Assembly (NCBI GenBank): GCA_945874735.1
Contig: CAMCHI010000010.1
Coordinates: forward strand, 1-45,959
Direction: 5' to 3'
DNA: 45,959 nucleotides
DNA from: an uncultured Arcanobacterium sp.
Lineage (GTDB): Bacteria; Actinomycetota; Actinomycetes; Actinomycetales; Actinomycetaceae
Below, piece by piece: positions 33,639 to 41,595 of this stretch. The position numbers and the translations under genes are program-made. The notes beneath the pieces were generated by a model. The model did no database searches. It was not told the DNA's origin and saw only the letters and a list, made by a program, of their open reading frames with translations. Each line of letters opens with the position of its first letter. Position 1 is the first letter of the stretch.

Positions 33639-34469
33639 TTAGAAAGCTGGGATTACGGACTTGTCGGCGTAACGCTCGTTGATGAATTTCTTAACTTCTT
33701 CAGAATGGAGAAGCTGCTCTAGAATCTTGATGCCTTCGAGGTTCTTCGAGTCAGCCTTCCAGGCAAGTAGGTTAGCATATGGAGAGTTAATAGCATTTTC
33801 GATGTGTAGTGCATCTACTTGCTTTAGTCCTGCTTCAATTGCGTAGTTTCCATTGATTACAGCAGCATCAACGTCTGGAAGTTGTACAGGAATAGCAGCA
33901 CCTTCAGCATCTACAAAGTTTAGCTTCTTTGGATTTTCGGTGATGTCCAAAATGGTAGCTAATTTTACGCTGGAGTCAATCTTAATCAGGCCTGCGTCTT
34001 GTAGTAGCTTTAGACCACGATCCTGGTTTGCTGGATCGTTATTTAGTACGATAGTGCCACCTTCAGGAATTTCATCTAGTTTCTTATACTTGTTGGAGTA
34101 TAGAGCTAGTGGTTCTACGTGTACGCCAGCACCTAGTACGAAATCGTAACCAAATTCAGCTTTTTGCGCTTCATAGTAACCAGGAGTCTGGAAGTAATTA
34201 GCATCTAGTTCATCGGAATCTAGCGCCACATTTGGTTGAATATAGTCGGTGTAGGTGCGAATATCTAGCTTAATGCCAGCTTCTTCCGCCAAGTTATCGG
34301 AAATAAATTCTAGGATTTCTACGTGTGGTACTGGATTAGCACCTACAACTACGGTAATTAGTTCATTCTCTTTAGCGGTGGTGCTGCTCGAGTCGGAGGA
34401 CTTGGAGCAAGCTCCAAGAGCTAGGGTGGCTGCAGCTACGATAGCGGTTAGTTTTGCGATTTTACGCAT
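33639..34469 (-). CDS. metQ: Methionine-binding lipoprotein MetQ
   Basis: 276 residues of the NlpA family. Lipobox LALGAC with Cys21. The family segments are clear: VGANPVPHVEILEF, LDIRTYTDYIQPNVAL, LDANYFQTPGYYE and NDPANQDRGLKLL. Binds methionine (D or L) outside the membrane for MetNI. It is separated from metI by 181 bases, so it may also have its own transcript. The three genes follow the order metN-metI-metQ under the SAM riboswitch. Confidence 0.94.
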   Translation of the reverse strand: MRKIAKLTAIVAAATLALGACSKSSDSSSTTAKENELITVVVGANPVPHVEILEFISDNLAEEAGIKLDIRTYTDYIQPNVALDSDELDANYFQTPGYYEAQKAEFGYDFVLGAGVHVEPLALYSNKYKKLDEIPEGGTIVLNNDPANQDRGLKLLQDAGLIKIDSSVKLATILDITENPKKLNFVDAEGAAIPVQLPDVDAAVINGNYAIEAGLKQVDALHIENAINSPYANLLAWKADSKNLEGIKILEQLLHSEEVKKFINERYADKSVIPAF

Positions 34470-34650
34470 TTTATTTTCTCTTTTCTATGTGTTGAGTGCG
34501 CACTTTTAGGTGAGCAAATTTTTAGTTTTGGGAAACGCTTTAAGTTAAGCGTTAATTTTAGTTGTAGTTCTGATTTTGGATATAGCAGTGGCTAAGGCTA
34601 TAGCAGTTTACTGGTTTTTCAGTATTTTATTAGCTCCGGTTGGTGATGCC

Positions 34651-35385
34651 TTAGCGGTGATCTACCAACCGGCTTAGCATATCGCCCATCATTTGTACTA
34701 GTTGCACGAGCACTAGGATCACTAATACTACGATGGTGATTACATCGAACTGATAGCGCTGGTAGCCATAGTTGATAGCTAGTGCTCCTAGTCCACCTGC
34801 TCCTACAGCAGGAGCCATAGCAGAGTAGCCAATGAGAGTGATGGTCAGGATGGTGATGGATTGAATGATGGACGGTAATGCTTCACGTACTAAAACTCCC
34901 CAAAGGATACGTGTGCGTGAAGCGCCCATCATTTGTGCTGCTTCAATTTTTCCGGTATTTACTGCTAACACGTTGGATTCAATCATGCGAGCAAAGTAAG
35001 GAATAGCGGAAACTGTTAAAGCGATGGTGAATGCTTGCCAGCCGATAGCTTTTAATCCAGGTAAATCTATTAACCGGATTACGAAAAGCACAATAATAGC
35101 TAAAATGATGAATGGCACGGCCCGTCCGAGATTTACAATCGTACCCAATATTTTATTGAAAATTGGAGCAGATAGGACGCCACCTTTACGAGTTTCTGCT
35201 AATACCACTCCTAGGGGGACAGCAAAAATTACGGTAATGGAGGTGGAGAGTACTACCATGATGATTGTTTCTAGCAATGAGGGCCAGAAAAGTTGCTCAA
35301 TTGCACGGTTGTTAAACCATGTGCCTTTTTCGGTAGCAAGCTGAGTTAGTTCTAGCAAAGCAGGGTGAGTGAGGAAGAAGTTCAC
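34651..35385 (-). CDS. metI: Methionine ABC transporter permease MetI
   Basis: 244 residues. Five core helices and the MetI EAA loop MMGASRTRILWGVLVREALPSII. Further family marks are GRAVPFIILAI and GYSAMAPAVGAGGLGALAINYGY. A GTG start at 35385 overlaps the metN stop by four bases and has AAAGGAGC upstream. The N-terminal 25 residues before the first helix are longer than in E. coli. Confidence 0.95.
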   Translation of the reverse strand: MNFFLTHPALLELTQLATEKGTWFNNRAIEQLFWPSLLETIIMVVLSTSITVIFAVPLGVVLAETRKGGVLSAPIFNKILGTIVNLGRAVPFIILAIIVLFVIRLIDLPGLKAIGWQAFTIALTVSAIPYFARMIESNVLAVNTGKIEAAQMMGASRTRILWGVLVREALPSIIQSITILTITLIGYSAMAPAVGAGGLGALAINYGYQRYQFDVITIVVLVILVLVQLVQMMGDMLSRLVDHR

Positions 35386-36371
35386 GCTACACGCTCCTTT
35401 GCATAGATACCGTTTTCTCGTAAGGCTGCAATAGTGCTAGTAGCTTGCGAGCTAGGAACGGTTAAGGCTAGACGAGATACCTGAATAGTATCTACGGTTT
35501 CAAATAGTCCAGCTGCGATGTCTGCATTCAAGTGGGAAGCTAAGCCTAATACTTTTGAGCCAGCTGGTTCACCAGGGTGAGCGGTGAAGAATACGTCAAT
35601 AACGGCTTGTCCAGCTAGGTGGCTGAAGTCTACTTCTGGTAGTGGGATTAGCTTTAAGCTCAGGGCAGAGTCAGGTTGAGCTACTGCTTGAGTGATAGGG
35701 GCAGATTCTACTATTTGCCCTGCCTCTAGTAAGGTCACTGAATCACAAATTTTGCGTACTACCGACATTTCGTGCGTAATTACTACTACGGTAACTCCTA
35801 GACGGTCGCGTACATCGCGCAGTAGTTCTAGGATTTGGTCGGTGGTTTCCATGTCTAGAGCTGAGGTAGGTTCATCGGCTAAGAGCACGGCTGGGTTGTC
35901 GGCTAGAGCGCGAGCAATGCCTACTCGCTGACGTTGTCCACCAGATAGTTGGCTCGGGTAGGAGGTTTCGCGTCCTTTTAATCCGATTAGGTCGAATAGT
36001 TCTGCTACTCGCTGTTTGCGAATGTTGGCAGGTACTCCTGCAATTTGTAGAGGATATTCTACGTTAGCACCAGCAGTGCGAGCGTCAAGTAGGTTTGCGC
36101 CTTGGAATACCATTCCTATTTGTCGCCGAGCATTGCGTAATTCTTTTTCTGATAGAGTAGTGAGGTCTTTGCCGTCTACCGTGATATGTCCAGAAGTGGG
36201 ACGTTCTAAAGCGGTTAAGCAACGAATTAGGGTGGATTTTCCAGCGCCAGATTCACCTACAATACCGTGAATTGAACCAGGCTTGATGGAAAGTGAAAGA
36301 TTGTTTAATGCAACTACTGGTTCTATGCCCTTACGAGGGTAGACCTTGGTGACATTTTGTAACTTAATCAA
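35382..36371 (-). CDS. metN: Methionine ABC transporter ATPase MetN
   Basis: 329 residues. Walker A GESGAGKST near 38, Q-loop VFQGANLL, signature LSGGQRQRV near 141, Walker B VLLADEPTSALD and ITHEMSVV with the switch His. From about 250 a NIL domain follows (binds methionine to inhibit transport), ending NGIYAKERVA. The TTG start at 36371-36369 has GGGAG 6 bases upstream, and that GGGAG is the 3' edge of the SAM riboswitch. Rare start plus riboswitch suggests tight translational control. Confidence 0.95.
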   Translation of the reverse strand: MIKLQNVTKVYPRKGIEPVVALNNLSLSIKPGSIHGIVGESGAGKSTLIRCLTALERPTSGHITVDGKDLTTLSEKELRNARRQIGMVFQGANLLDARTAGANVEYPLQIAGVPANIRKQRVAELFDLIGLKGRETSYPSQLSGGQRQRVGIARALADNPAVLLADEPTSALDMETTDQILELLRDVRDRLGVTVVVITHEMSVVRKICDSVTLLEAGQIVESAPITQAVAQPDSALSLKLIPLPEVDFSHLAGQAVIDVFFTAHPGEPAGSKVLGLASHLNADIAAGLFETVDTIQVSRLALTVPSSQATSTIAALRENGIYAKERVA

Positions 36372-36377
36372 TTTACA

Positions 36378-36464
36378 CTCCCATCGTTCTTGGCATTAGC
36401 ACCCTATCTGTGACGGGTTGCTGCAGCTTCATAGAGCCAAGTCTCTCAGCTGCTCTGGATGAAC
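36378..36464 (-). promoter_or_regulatory. SAM-I (S-box) riboswitch before metN
   Basis: On the minus strand the conserved elements appear in order: CCAGAGCAGCTGAGAGACTT, then GGCTCTATGAAGC, CAGCAACC, GGGTGCTAATGCC and the closing GATGGGAG. P1 forms between CATC and GATG at the two ends; P2 and P4 are also visible. The end overlaps the metN ribosome binding site with no room for a terminator hairpin, so SAM binding should hide the ribosome site. Confidence 0.92.
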
Positions 36465-36885
36465 AAAATATAGATTTTCATGATTTTTTAAGAAATGCAA
36501 ATTTAAGTATGGAGTGTTTCAAGATATGAGATGGGTATAGGTGGGCGGAGAGAGTGTTTTGGGGGAGGAAGAAAAGGATGTTTTCTTAAAACTTTCCTGA
36601 TTTATTGCAGTTTTGTAAAAGTGAAATAATTTTTTGTCCGCTGTGGTTTTTATGCTTTTGATAACTGGAACACAGCTAGGTGAGAAGAGTTTTGATGACG
36701 GAGAAAGATAGGAGGCGTGTCATGGATATAGAGGAATGCATGGATACGAATGTTGAGCTAGGCGGGCAACATTTTATTTTAATAGTGCCGAGAATTTTAT
36801 TTTTCTGCCCAGGAGGATACTTGCCGGTGCAATTGCCTCAAAATAATGTTGCATTTTATGAAAAGATACAAAAAGGAAAATAAAA
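36465..36885. other. Gene-poor stretch between metN leader and deoD
   Basis: 421 bases. It should carry the metN promoter on the minus strand near the right end of the riboswitch. A plus-strand open frame at 36680-36883 (67 codons from a non-ATG start, inner ATGs at 36694 and 36721) has no known motif, and I do not call it a gene. Confidence 0.4.
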
Positions 36886-36918
36886 GTGGTGGGTAGCAGT
36901 TATGTAACTACTACCCAC
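36886..36918 (-). terminator. Terminator of deoD
   Basis: 36889-36902 pairs with 36905-36918 (one C/A mismatch, tip opens into the loop). CACTTTTATTTT follows on the minus strand. Confidence 0.75.
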
Positions 36919-36967
36919 ACAATTCAATTTTATAATCTAGATAATCTAAGTTTCTAGAGTATGTTTT

Positions 36968-37675
36968 TTAGCAATGTGCAGCAGCTAAAGCTAAGTGTAA
37001 GGCTTTCTGGAAATTAGTTTCTCGTTCTTGAGCGGTCATATCAGGAGAACCATCAAATAGGTGGTCAGATACTGTAAGTACCGCTAAAGCCTGCTTATCG
37101 TATTTGTCTGCTAAGCCGTATAGAGCACCAGCTTCCATTTCTACACCCAATGTGCCCATATTAGCTAAGGCAAGATTTTCTTCTTCGCTTACTCCGTAGA
37201 AACGGTCACGTGACACAATTGGTGCTACTTTTACGTGTGGATCATCGCCAGCAGCGGCAGCGGCAGCCCGTACTAATTCAAAACTAGCAATTGCTGAATA
37301 GTGTACGTTGGGGGTGAAGAAAGTGTTCATCACGCCCTCATAGTGTGCGCCATTAGCAATCACCACATCGCCCACTTTTACCTTAGAGGACAGTCCACCA
37401 CAAGTACCTACTCGGATGATGCGTTCTACTCCGTAGTGCATGAACAGCTCATTCACATAGATAGATAGGGAAGGTTGCCCCATACCAGAAGCCATGATGG
37501 AAAGTGGCTTGCCATTCACTGTGCCAGTAAATCCTTTAATACCTCGCACATCCGTGACCAATTTAGCGTCTGGCATTAATTGTAGTGCCATACGCTCGGC
37601 TCGTTTAGGGTCGCCAGGCATGATAACAGCTGATGCAAAATCGCCTTTTTCAGCCGTAATATGAGGGGTGGCCAT
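36968..37675 (-). CDS. deoD: Purine nucleoside phosphorylase, DeoD type
   Basis: 235 residues. Family marks: FASAVIMPGDPKRAERMA, GFTGTVNGKPLSIMASGMGQPS, IIRVGTCGG, the purine/ribose site GVEMEAGALYGLA and TVSDHLFDG. It splits purine (deoxy)nucleosides with phosphate as a hexameric cytoplasmic enzyme. I start at ATG 37675, since GAAAGGA lies just before it; the upstream ATG at 37690 overlaps that site. Monocistronic with its own terminator. Confidence 0.95.
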   Translation of the reverse strand: MATPHITAEKGDFASAVIMPGDPKRAERMALQLMPDAKLVTDVRGIKGFTGTVNGKPLSIMASGMGQPSLSIYVNELFMHYGVERIIRVGTCGGLSSKVKVGDVVIANGAHYEGVMNTFFTPNVHYSAIASFELVRAAAAAAGDDPHVKVAPIVSRDRFYGVSEEENLALANMGTLGVEMEAGALYGLADKYDKQALAVLTVSDHLFDGSPDMTAQERETNFQKALHLALAAAHC

Positions 37676-37769
37676 AAAAATCCTTTCCATATAACTAATA
37701 CTTTAAAAGTGCTTTAGCTACTTTTATATTCTAGATATGCTAATAATTTTGCAAATTTTTGCCTAGTTT

Positions 37770-39023
37770 TTACTTTCCAGAGCGCTTTAACCGTTTTTGT
37801 TCTTTACGTGCCTGCTTAGCAGCTTTAGGGGGTAAGTGCTGAGCCACATTTTGCTCAAAATTTTGCCAATGTGCTGCGCAATATTGGGCAAAATCTTGCT
37901 TAGGGCCACCAGGACGGTGGGGGTCGTGATCAAGGTAAGGGTAAATGTCATGTCCGTTTAAGTAAAGCAAAGCAGTATTGAATGCAGCTACTAAAGGTAC
38001 AGCAAAAATTGCTCCTAAAATACCAGCTATTCCCGTACCTCCTGCCACGATTAATACAATCGCCAACGGGTGTAGATTAAGCGCTTTGCCTTGTAAAATG
38101 GGCTGTAATAAGTTGCCTTCGATTTGTTGTACTAAAATTACGCCTCCCAGCATTAGTAATGCCATCCATAAATTGCTGGTGTTTACTAACACTACTAGCA
38201 CTGCGATAGCTCCCGAAAGCAAAGAACCCACAATAGGAATGAAAGAACCTAAAAAGACTAATGCCGCAATAGGTATTAGCAAGCTAAAAGGAGTGCTTAA
38301 ACAAGCGGCGCAAATAGCAATACCAATTGCGTCCACGATGGCCACAATAGCTTGAGTGCGAGTGTAGTTCCCTAAAGTAATCCAAGCTCTAATGCCTGCT
38401 TCATTAGCAGGAGTACGGTACTGTTTAGGAAGTAAACGCACGCACCAATGCCAAATTCCTCTGCCGTCTTTTAAGAAAAAGAACAAAGAGAAAGCTGCTA
38501 AAACTCCACCAGTGATAATGCCAGTAAGGGAAGAAGATATGTTAAGTGCGCCAGTTACTACCATGCCGTAGTTATTTTGCAAAGTTTTTTGCAGTTTTTC
38601 CCCAATTTGACTTAGCTGTAAGTCGGCATTGGGGAAAGTGCGGTTAATTAGTGTAGTTACTGTATCAATACCCGCTAGGATATTTTGCCCTAATTCATTA
38701 AAACCAGCATATAGTCCTAAAGCAGAGCCGGAAAGTAATCCCAACACAAAAAAGATAACTAAGAATACTACTGTGGCAGCTGCCAAACTTTTAGGAAAAC
38801 GGCAACGGTGTTGCAACTTAGTAGAAAGTGGTTCGGCAACTACCGCTATCAATAAAGCCGTAAATAAAGCAATTAGGAGATCTAAGAAGCGTAAAGCTAC
38901 CATACTTAGCACAACTAATGCTGCAGCTACTACTAAGAATCGCCAGCTCCATGCGGCAGCCGTTATTAAGAACGGAGAAACCGGAGCAGAAAGAGAAGAA
39001 GTTTCTTTGGATTGTGCAGACAT
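37770..39023 (-). CDS. AI-2E family transporter (PerM/UPF0118)
   Basis: 417 residues, eight helices. The N-terminal helix pair is followed by a 75-residue soluble stretch and the conserved segments FFLKDGRGIW, PIVGSLLSGAIAVLVVL and LLQPILQGKALNLHPLAIVLIVAGGTGIAGILGAIFAVPLVA. Named after a proposed autoinducer-2 exporter, but members also act as Na+/H+ antiporters, so substrate is open. The C-terminal 60 residues are soluble and basic (QARKEQKRLKRSGK). ATG follows AAGGAAATC. Confidence 0.9.
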   Translation of the reverse strand: MSAQSKETSSLSAPVSPFLITAAAWSWRFLVVAAALVVLSMVALRFLDLLIALFTALLIAVVAEPLSTKLQHRCRFPKSLAAATVVFLVIFFVLGLLSGSALGLYAGFNELGQNILAGIDTVTTLINRTFPNADLQLSQIGEKLQKTLQNNYGMVVTGALNISSSLTGIITGGVLAAFSLFFFLKDGRGIWHWCVRLLPKQYRTPANEAGIRAWITLGNYTRTQAIVAIVDAIGIAICAACLSTPFSLLIPIAALVFLGSFIPIVGSLLSGAIAVLVVLVNTSNLWMALLMLGGVILVQQIEGNLLQPILQGKALNLHPLAIVLIVAGGTGIAGILGAIFAVPLVAAFNTALLYLNGHDIYPYLDHDPHRPGGPKQDFAQYCAAHWQNFEQNVAQHLPPKAAKQARKEQKRLKRSGK

Positions 39024-39304
39024 GATTTCCTTAAAATTACTTAATAAAGTATGAAAATACTTATTAGTAATAATATGTTAATAGGTAAGGTTGATTAATG
39101 CTAAATATATAGTTTGCGTAAATATAAAATTGTGCCAAAACCGTATTGCTAAATGCTTAGCAAAAGAAAATAGTATTTTATAAATAGCAATAAACAGAAT
39201 AATTTTGTATAAAGAGTAAGGTGAAACTGGTTTTCCGGTTTCAAACTATTATTCAATCTCGTTTAAAGGCTGAATCAATAACGTCAAAGTAAAGCTGTAT
39301 AAAA

Positions 39305-40087
39305 ATGCTACTATCTGAAATTACTCGTACTGATTATAAAATAATTGCTTTTGATTTAGACGACACTCTTGCTCCTTCTAAATCTTCATTGCCATCAGCA
39401 ATGGCACGTCAATTGCGTGACCTGCTAGATTTTAGACAAGTATGCGTTATCTCAGGAGGAAACTTTACCCAGTTTTCCACGCAGCTATTAGAGAATCTGG
39501 AAGCAAGCGATAAACAGCTAGCTGCTTTACATTTAATGCCTACTTGTGGCACGCGCTATCTAAAATGGGATAACGGCAACTGGCAGAGTGTTTATGAGCG
39601 CAATTTAACTCCAGAGCAACGCGCGGCAGCCTTAGAGAGCTTAGAACGCAATGCTAAAGCTCTGCAATTATGGGAAACTCAGACCTACGGCCCGATTTTA
39701 GAAGATCGCGGTTCGCAAATAACTTTCTCTGCTTTAGGGCAAAACGCACCATTAGAAGCAAAGAAAAAATGGGACCCAAGCGGAGAAAAGAAAAACGCTC
39801 TGCGAGAAAAAGTAGCTTTGGAATTACCTGAGCTGGAAGTGCGGAGCGGGGGCTCAACTTCGGTAGATATTACGCAGAAAGGCGTAGATAAAGCATACGG
39901 GCTTAGTGAGTTAGCTAAACAAACCGGTATAGCAGTGCAGGATATTCTATTTATTGGAGATCGTTTAGACCCTGCTGGAAATGACTATCCAGTATTGCGA
40001 CTAGATATAGATGCTTATGCCGTAACGGACTGGGAAGACACTGTAAAAGTGGTAGCGCAATATGTTGCCGTTGCACGCACTAACTAA
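39305..40087 (+). CDS. HAD-IIB phosphatase (phosphomannomutase-like)
   Basis: 260 residues. Motif I AFDLDDTL (nucleophile Asp17, acid Asp19), motif II CVISGGN, a cap with TCGTRYLKWDNG, Lys motif in STSVDITQKGVDKAYG and motif IV IGDRLDPAGNDYPV. The cap and VDIT-KGVDK segment recall eukaryotic-type phosphomannomutase and related actinobacterial HAD-IIB proteins. Whether it is a mutase or a sugar phosphatase is open. No good ribosome binding site before the ATG. A 9-bp hairpin (39222-39243) lies 60 bases upstream. Confidence 0.85.
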   Translation: MLLSEITRTDYKIIAFDLDDTLAPSKSSLPSAMARQLRDLLDFRQVCVISGGNFTQFSTQLLENLEASDKQLAALHLMPTCGTRYLKWDNGNWQSVYERNLTPEQRAAALESLERNAKALQLWETQTYGPILEDRGSQITFSALGQNAPLEAKKKWDPSGEKKNALREKVALELPELEVRSGGSTSVDITQKGVDKAYGLSELAKQTGIAVQDILFIGDRLDPAGNDYPVLRLDIDAYAVTDWEDTVKVVAQYVAVARTN

Positions 40088-40267
40088 GATATGTGCGATA
40101 AATAGCATCACATATAGCCATAAGCCCCATATGCAGTAACTAAAAATCGTTATTAAAATAGGATAAGAGTATCAGCTTGCTATAGCTTAATTTGCGAGCC
40201 GATGTTTTACAAAACCTGTAACAGGGTTAAGCTCTATCAGAAATAGCTCAGAAAGAAGTAAAGACAA

Positions 40268-40930
40268 GTGAGTGAAGTAAGTTTTGATACAGAAAACGCT
40301 ATTGACGAAAAACTACGTAAACTCACAGGTAAAGCCAGTATGTGGCAGTTGCAAGGAGGAGTAGAGAAGACCGAGGCGCTCGCTATTTTGGTTTTAAGCG
40401 CTATTGGTTGGCTTGCTTCTTTACAGTTAATTTTGGCAGAAAAAGCTAAGCTAACTAATCCGGCACAAGCCTTAACTTGTGATATAAACCCGTGGATTGG
40501 GTGCGGAAAATGGATTGGAAGCTGGCAAAATGAAGTATTTTTTGGCATTTCCAATTCTGTGCTGGGCTTAGGCGGTTTTTCAGCGTTAATAATGCTTGGA
40601 TTGGTATTTTTAACCCGTGGAAGTTTTGGTGCTGCATTGTGGAAAATACTGTCACTTGGAGCTACGGGTGGTTTAGCGTGGGTAGCTTGGTTTATGTATC
40701 AGTCTTATGTAGTAGAAGGCTCTTTATGCCCCTATTGTGTAGTGGTATGGTTGGTGACGCTTTCTTTGACTTATCTTTTATTGCGCAATGCTACTCAAGC
40801 AGGGTATTGGGGTGCTAAAGCGCAAAAAGTCGGAGAGTTTTTAGCACGTAACCAACTGGTGATTTTGCTAATTACTTATTTACTATGGGGAATTGCTACG
40901 GGGTTTTGGTATTGGGATAACTTAGGTTAA
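40268..40930 (+). CDS. Vitamin K epoxide reductase (VKOR) family protein
   Basis: 220 residues, about five helices. The loop pair is Cys71 and Cys79 in TCDINPWIGCGKWIGSWQNE, and the quinone-side active site is CPYC (154-157). Such proteins re-oxidise extracellular DsbA-like thiol oxidases in actinobacteria, passing electrons to quinone. No DsbA-like gene lies next to it. GTG start at 40268; the ribosome binding site AGAAAG is rather far. Confidence 0.93.
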   Translation: MSEVSFDTENAIDEKLRKLTGKASMWQLQGGVEKTEALAILVLSAIGWLASLQLILAEKAKLTNPAQALTCDINPWIGCGKWIGSWQNEVFFGISNSVLGLGGFSALIMLGLVFLTRGSFGAALWKILSLGATGGLAWVAWFMYQSYVVEGSLCPYCVVVWLVTLSLTYLLLRNATQAGYWGAKAQKVGEFLARNQLVILLITYLLWGIATGFWYWDNLG

Positions 40931-40962
40931 AGACGGCAAATAAAAGCATAGACTATTGGAGT

Positions 40963-41400
40963 TTAGCTAAGTTTTTCTATGTTTACCGGAACCTGCTTTT
41001 GGTAGCCTAACTCTACTAAAGCTGCTCGTAACTTCATGATAGGTTCTGCTAAGTCGGTTAAAGGAGTAACTTTGGTTAAGCCGTGTTTAGCGAGAGTTTC
41101 GCGCGTAGCTGGAATAACGTGCACATGGGTGTGGGGTACGTCAAAGCCTAAAATTTCTACAATTGCCCGAGGTACTCCAAAAGCTAATTCTTGAGCTTTA
41201 CCAATAATTTGAGATACCTGCATTAAGTGGCTAAAAATCTCAGGGGCAAGATCAGAGTATTTATCTACTTCTTGACGGGGAATCACTAGTACGTGTCCTG
41301 GCTCAACGGGCTCGATAGTAGCAAAAACTACACATAATTCGTCTTGCCAAACAAATAAAGCGGGTATTTCGCCGTCCATAATTTTAGTAAAAATACTCAT
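40963..41400 (-). CDS. HIT-family nucleotide hydrolase
   Basis: 145 residues. Histidine triad VPHTHVHVIP with His90, His92 and His94, and the N-terminal IFTKIMDGEIPALFVW plus PGHVLVIPRQEV. Members hydrolyse nucleoside phosphoramidates or dinucleotides. ATG start in a weak ribosome binding site context. Converges with VKOR and is divergent from leuS. Confidence 0.93.
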   Translation of the reverse strand: MSIFTKIMDGEIPALFVWQDELCVVFATIEPVEPGHVLVIPRQEVDKYSDLAPEIFSHLMQVSQIIGKAQELAFGVPRAIVEILGFDVPHTHVHVIPATRETLAKHGLTKVTPLTDLAEPIMKLRAALVELGYQKQVPVNIEKLS

Positions 41401-41595
41401 GCTTTAATTGTAAGGGAAAAATTATTTTAAAGATATGGGGAAGTAAAGGGAATAGGTGAGGAAAGTGTGTAGATAGTTTAAGGCTATGCAGTGGAGATAT
41501 TTTTATTGTTTGGTATCGCACCTTGATGTAGTTAAGCAAGAAAATCTTGCTTGAGTTAGCATTGTTACAGGAACAAGTAGGTGTTAAGGAGAAAA

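Noticed and set aside
36680-36883. Plus-strand open frame of 67 codons before deoD
   Set aside because: Non-ATG start, no ribosome binding site at a sensible distance, no family motif, and it lies in the probable metN promoter region.
39222-39243. 9-bp hairpin with TTTT loop before the HAD gene
   Set aside because: No T tail on either strand and no gene ending nearby, so I could not assign a role; noted only in the HAD entry.
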